This document shows, piece by piece, positions 63,394 to 64,000 of a stretch of DNA of 64,000 bases. The DNA lies in assembly GCA_030544215.1 (NCBI GenBank), contig JARZZO010000008.1:15681114-15745113 (forward strand), in the 5' to 3' direction. The notes below the pieces were generated by a model, which ran no database searches, was not told where the DNA came from, and saw nothing but the letters and a program-made list of their open reading frames with translations. Made by a program: the position numbers and the translations under genes. Each line of letters opens with the position of its first letter. Positions within the stretch are counted from its first letter, which is position 1. The DNA is from Zantedeschia hybrid cultivar. Its lineage: Eukaryota; Streptophyta; Magnoliopsida; Alismatales; Araceae.

Positions 63394-63958
63394 GTGCCAT
63401 CTCATAAAACCATCCTCCGTCTCACCCCTTCCATGTTCGTCTTCAGGTACCCAAACCTCTCCACCTCCTCCTCTGCAAACCCTAACCTGCTGAAGCTTCT
63501 CCACGCCGGTGCTCGCCCTGCCTCCTCTCCATTCCGCCTCTTCGCCGCCTTCTCGGCCCCTCCGATGGCGTCCCAGAAGGTGGCCGCGGAGTACGCCAAG
63601 TCCGGCCGGTCGTCATGCAAGGCGTGCGGGGAGAACATCGCCGCGGGCGCTCTGAGGCTGGGCTTGTGCAGTGACGACCCCCGCGGTTTCGAAATGGTCA
63701 GGTGGCACCACTTGGATTGCTTACCTGCAAAGGCGCGGCCGGTCAAGGCCGAGAAGGAGATCAAGGGGTTTTCTTTCTTGAAGGTGAAAATGTTGGGTGC
63801 TGTTGTTCGATTCGGTTCCTAGAGTGGTGAAGTCGCTGATTGTGCTGCTTTGTTCACGTTTTCTTGTTTGGATGTTGTTTTGGAGGATTCAGAGATCCGA
63901 TCGGGAGGCATTGAAGAATTTGGAAGTGGTGACGACTACGAAGAAGTCCATTGACGAG
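63394..63958 (+). CDS. ZDP: Polynucleotide 3'-phosphatase ZDP-like gene, 5' part
   Basis: Exon 1 is 63,394-63,783 (donor AAG-GTGAAA) and exon 2 is 63,893-63,958 (acceptor GATTCAG); the gene runs off the window. The protein has a PARP-like zinc finger, KVAAEYAKSGRSSCKACGEN then MVRWHHLDCLP, with C75, C78, H105 or H106, and C109 as probable zinc ligands. GFSFLK-RSDREALKNL follows. This matches the first of the DNA-break-sensing fingers of plant ZDP, which removes 3'-phosphates during base excision repair and DNA demethylation. PARP1 fingers differ in the segment before the last Cys. Three in-frame ATGs (63,394, 63,433, 63,565) exist. The residues before MASQK are rich in Ser, Ala, Pro and Arg, and may form an organelle-targeting peptide. 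Confidence 0.75.
63784..63892 (+). other. First intron of the ZDP-like gene
   Basis: A 109-bp T-rich intron between AAG-GTGAAA and GATTCAG. The acceptor was chosen because it restores a phase-0 reading that aligns gap-free with the conserved DxxAL segment after the finger; the AG in TTGGAG would create an early stop. Confidence 0.65.
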
Positions 63959-64000
63959 GTTATTCCTTTTTTTTGTTGTTTTCTGTAAATCAAGTCTCAC

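Overview
This window is nuclear DNA of a flowering plant, probably a monocot. The first exons of the genes are strongly GC-rich while later exons and introns are AT-rich, introns are spliced, and the mobile elements are plant-type LINEs, Ty3/gypsy elements and hAT elements. I cannot name the species; a palm or ginger/banana relative is a guess only. There is no prokaryotic-style operon, CRISPR array, rRNA or convincing tRNA.

Three host genes can be modelled, all on the + strand. (1) 1,628-6,376: a two-exon DUF2358-family gene of 257 codons with one 4-kb intron. (2) 13,620-60,757: a 15-exon homologue of WD repeat-containing protein 91 (681 aa) spread over about 47 kb. Every splice phase closes, and the exons sum to 2,046 nt. 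(3) 63,394 to the window edge: the first two exons of a gene with an N-terminal PARP-like zinc finger, best matched to the polynucleotide 3'-phosphatase ZDP, with a possible organelle-targeting extension.

Between genes 1 and 2 lies a 3.9-kb block of degenerate TTA/TCTC microsatellite that looks tandemly duplicated (6.8-10.7 kb), followed by a decayed RTE-type LINE (11.4-12.9 kb).

The WDR91 gene is large because its introns have absorbed mobile elements. Intron 2 holds a nearly complete L1-type LINE (14.67-20.96 kb) with a 181-bp hAT-like MITE inserted in frame in its ORF2. Intron 3 holds a 1.2-kb hAT element, a 239-bp palindromic MITE nested in its end, an RTE fragment and a 1.1-kb solo LTR. 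Intron 4 holds another RTE fragment. Intron 9 holds a second LINE interrupted by a truncated LTR element. Intron 11 (23.8 kb) holds a 1.0-kb hAT element with a perfect 8-bp target duplication, then a 21-kb minus-strand Ty3/gypsy element (35.9-57.2 kb). That element carries a leader ORF before gag, a hierarchical repeat array in its 3' untranslated region, a solo LTR, and a nested Galadriel-like chromovirus (41,786-50,563) bounded by a perfect ATGAA duplication.

I found no convincing new functional system. The points most worth a second look are the in-frame MITE in the LINE, the conserved leader ORF and repeat-built 3' region of the large gypsy family, clusters of ACCGGT palindromes in its U3 regions, two GC-AG introns in the WDR91 gene, and the overlap of chromovirus pol with its LTR.
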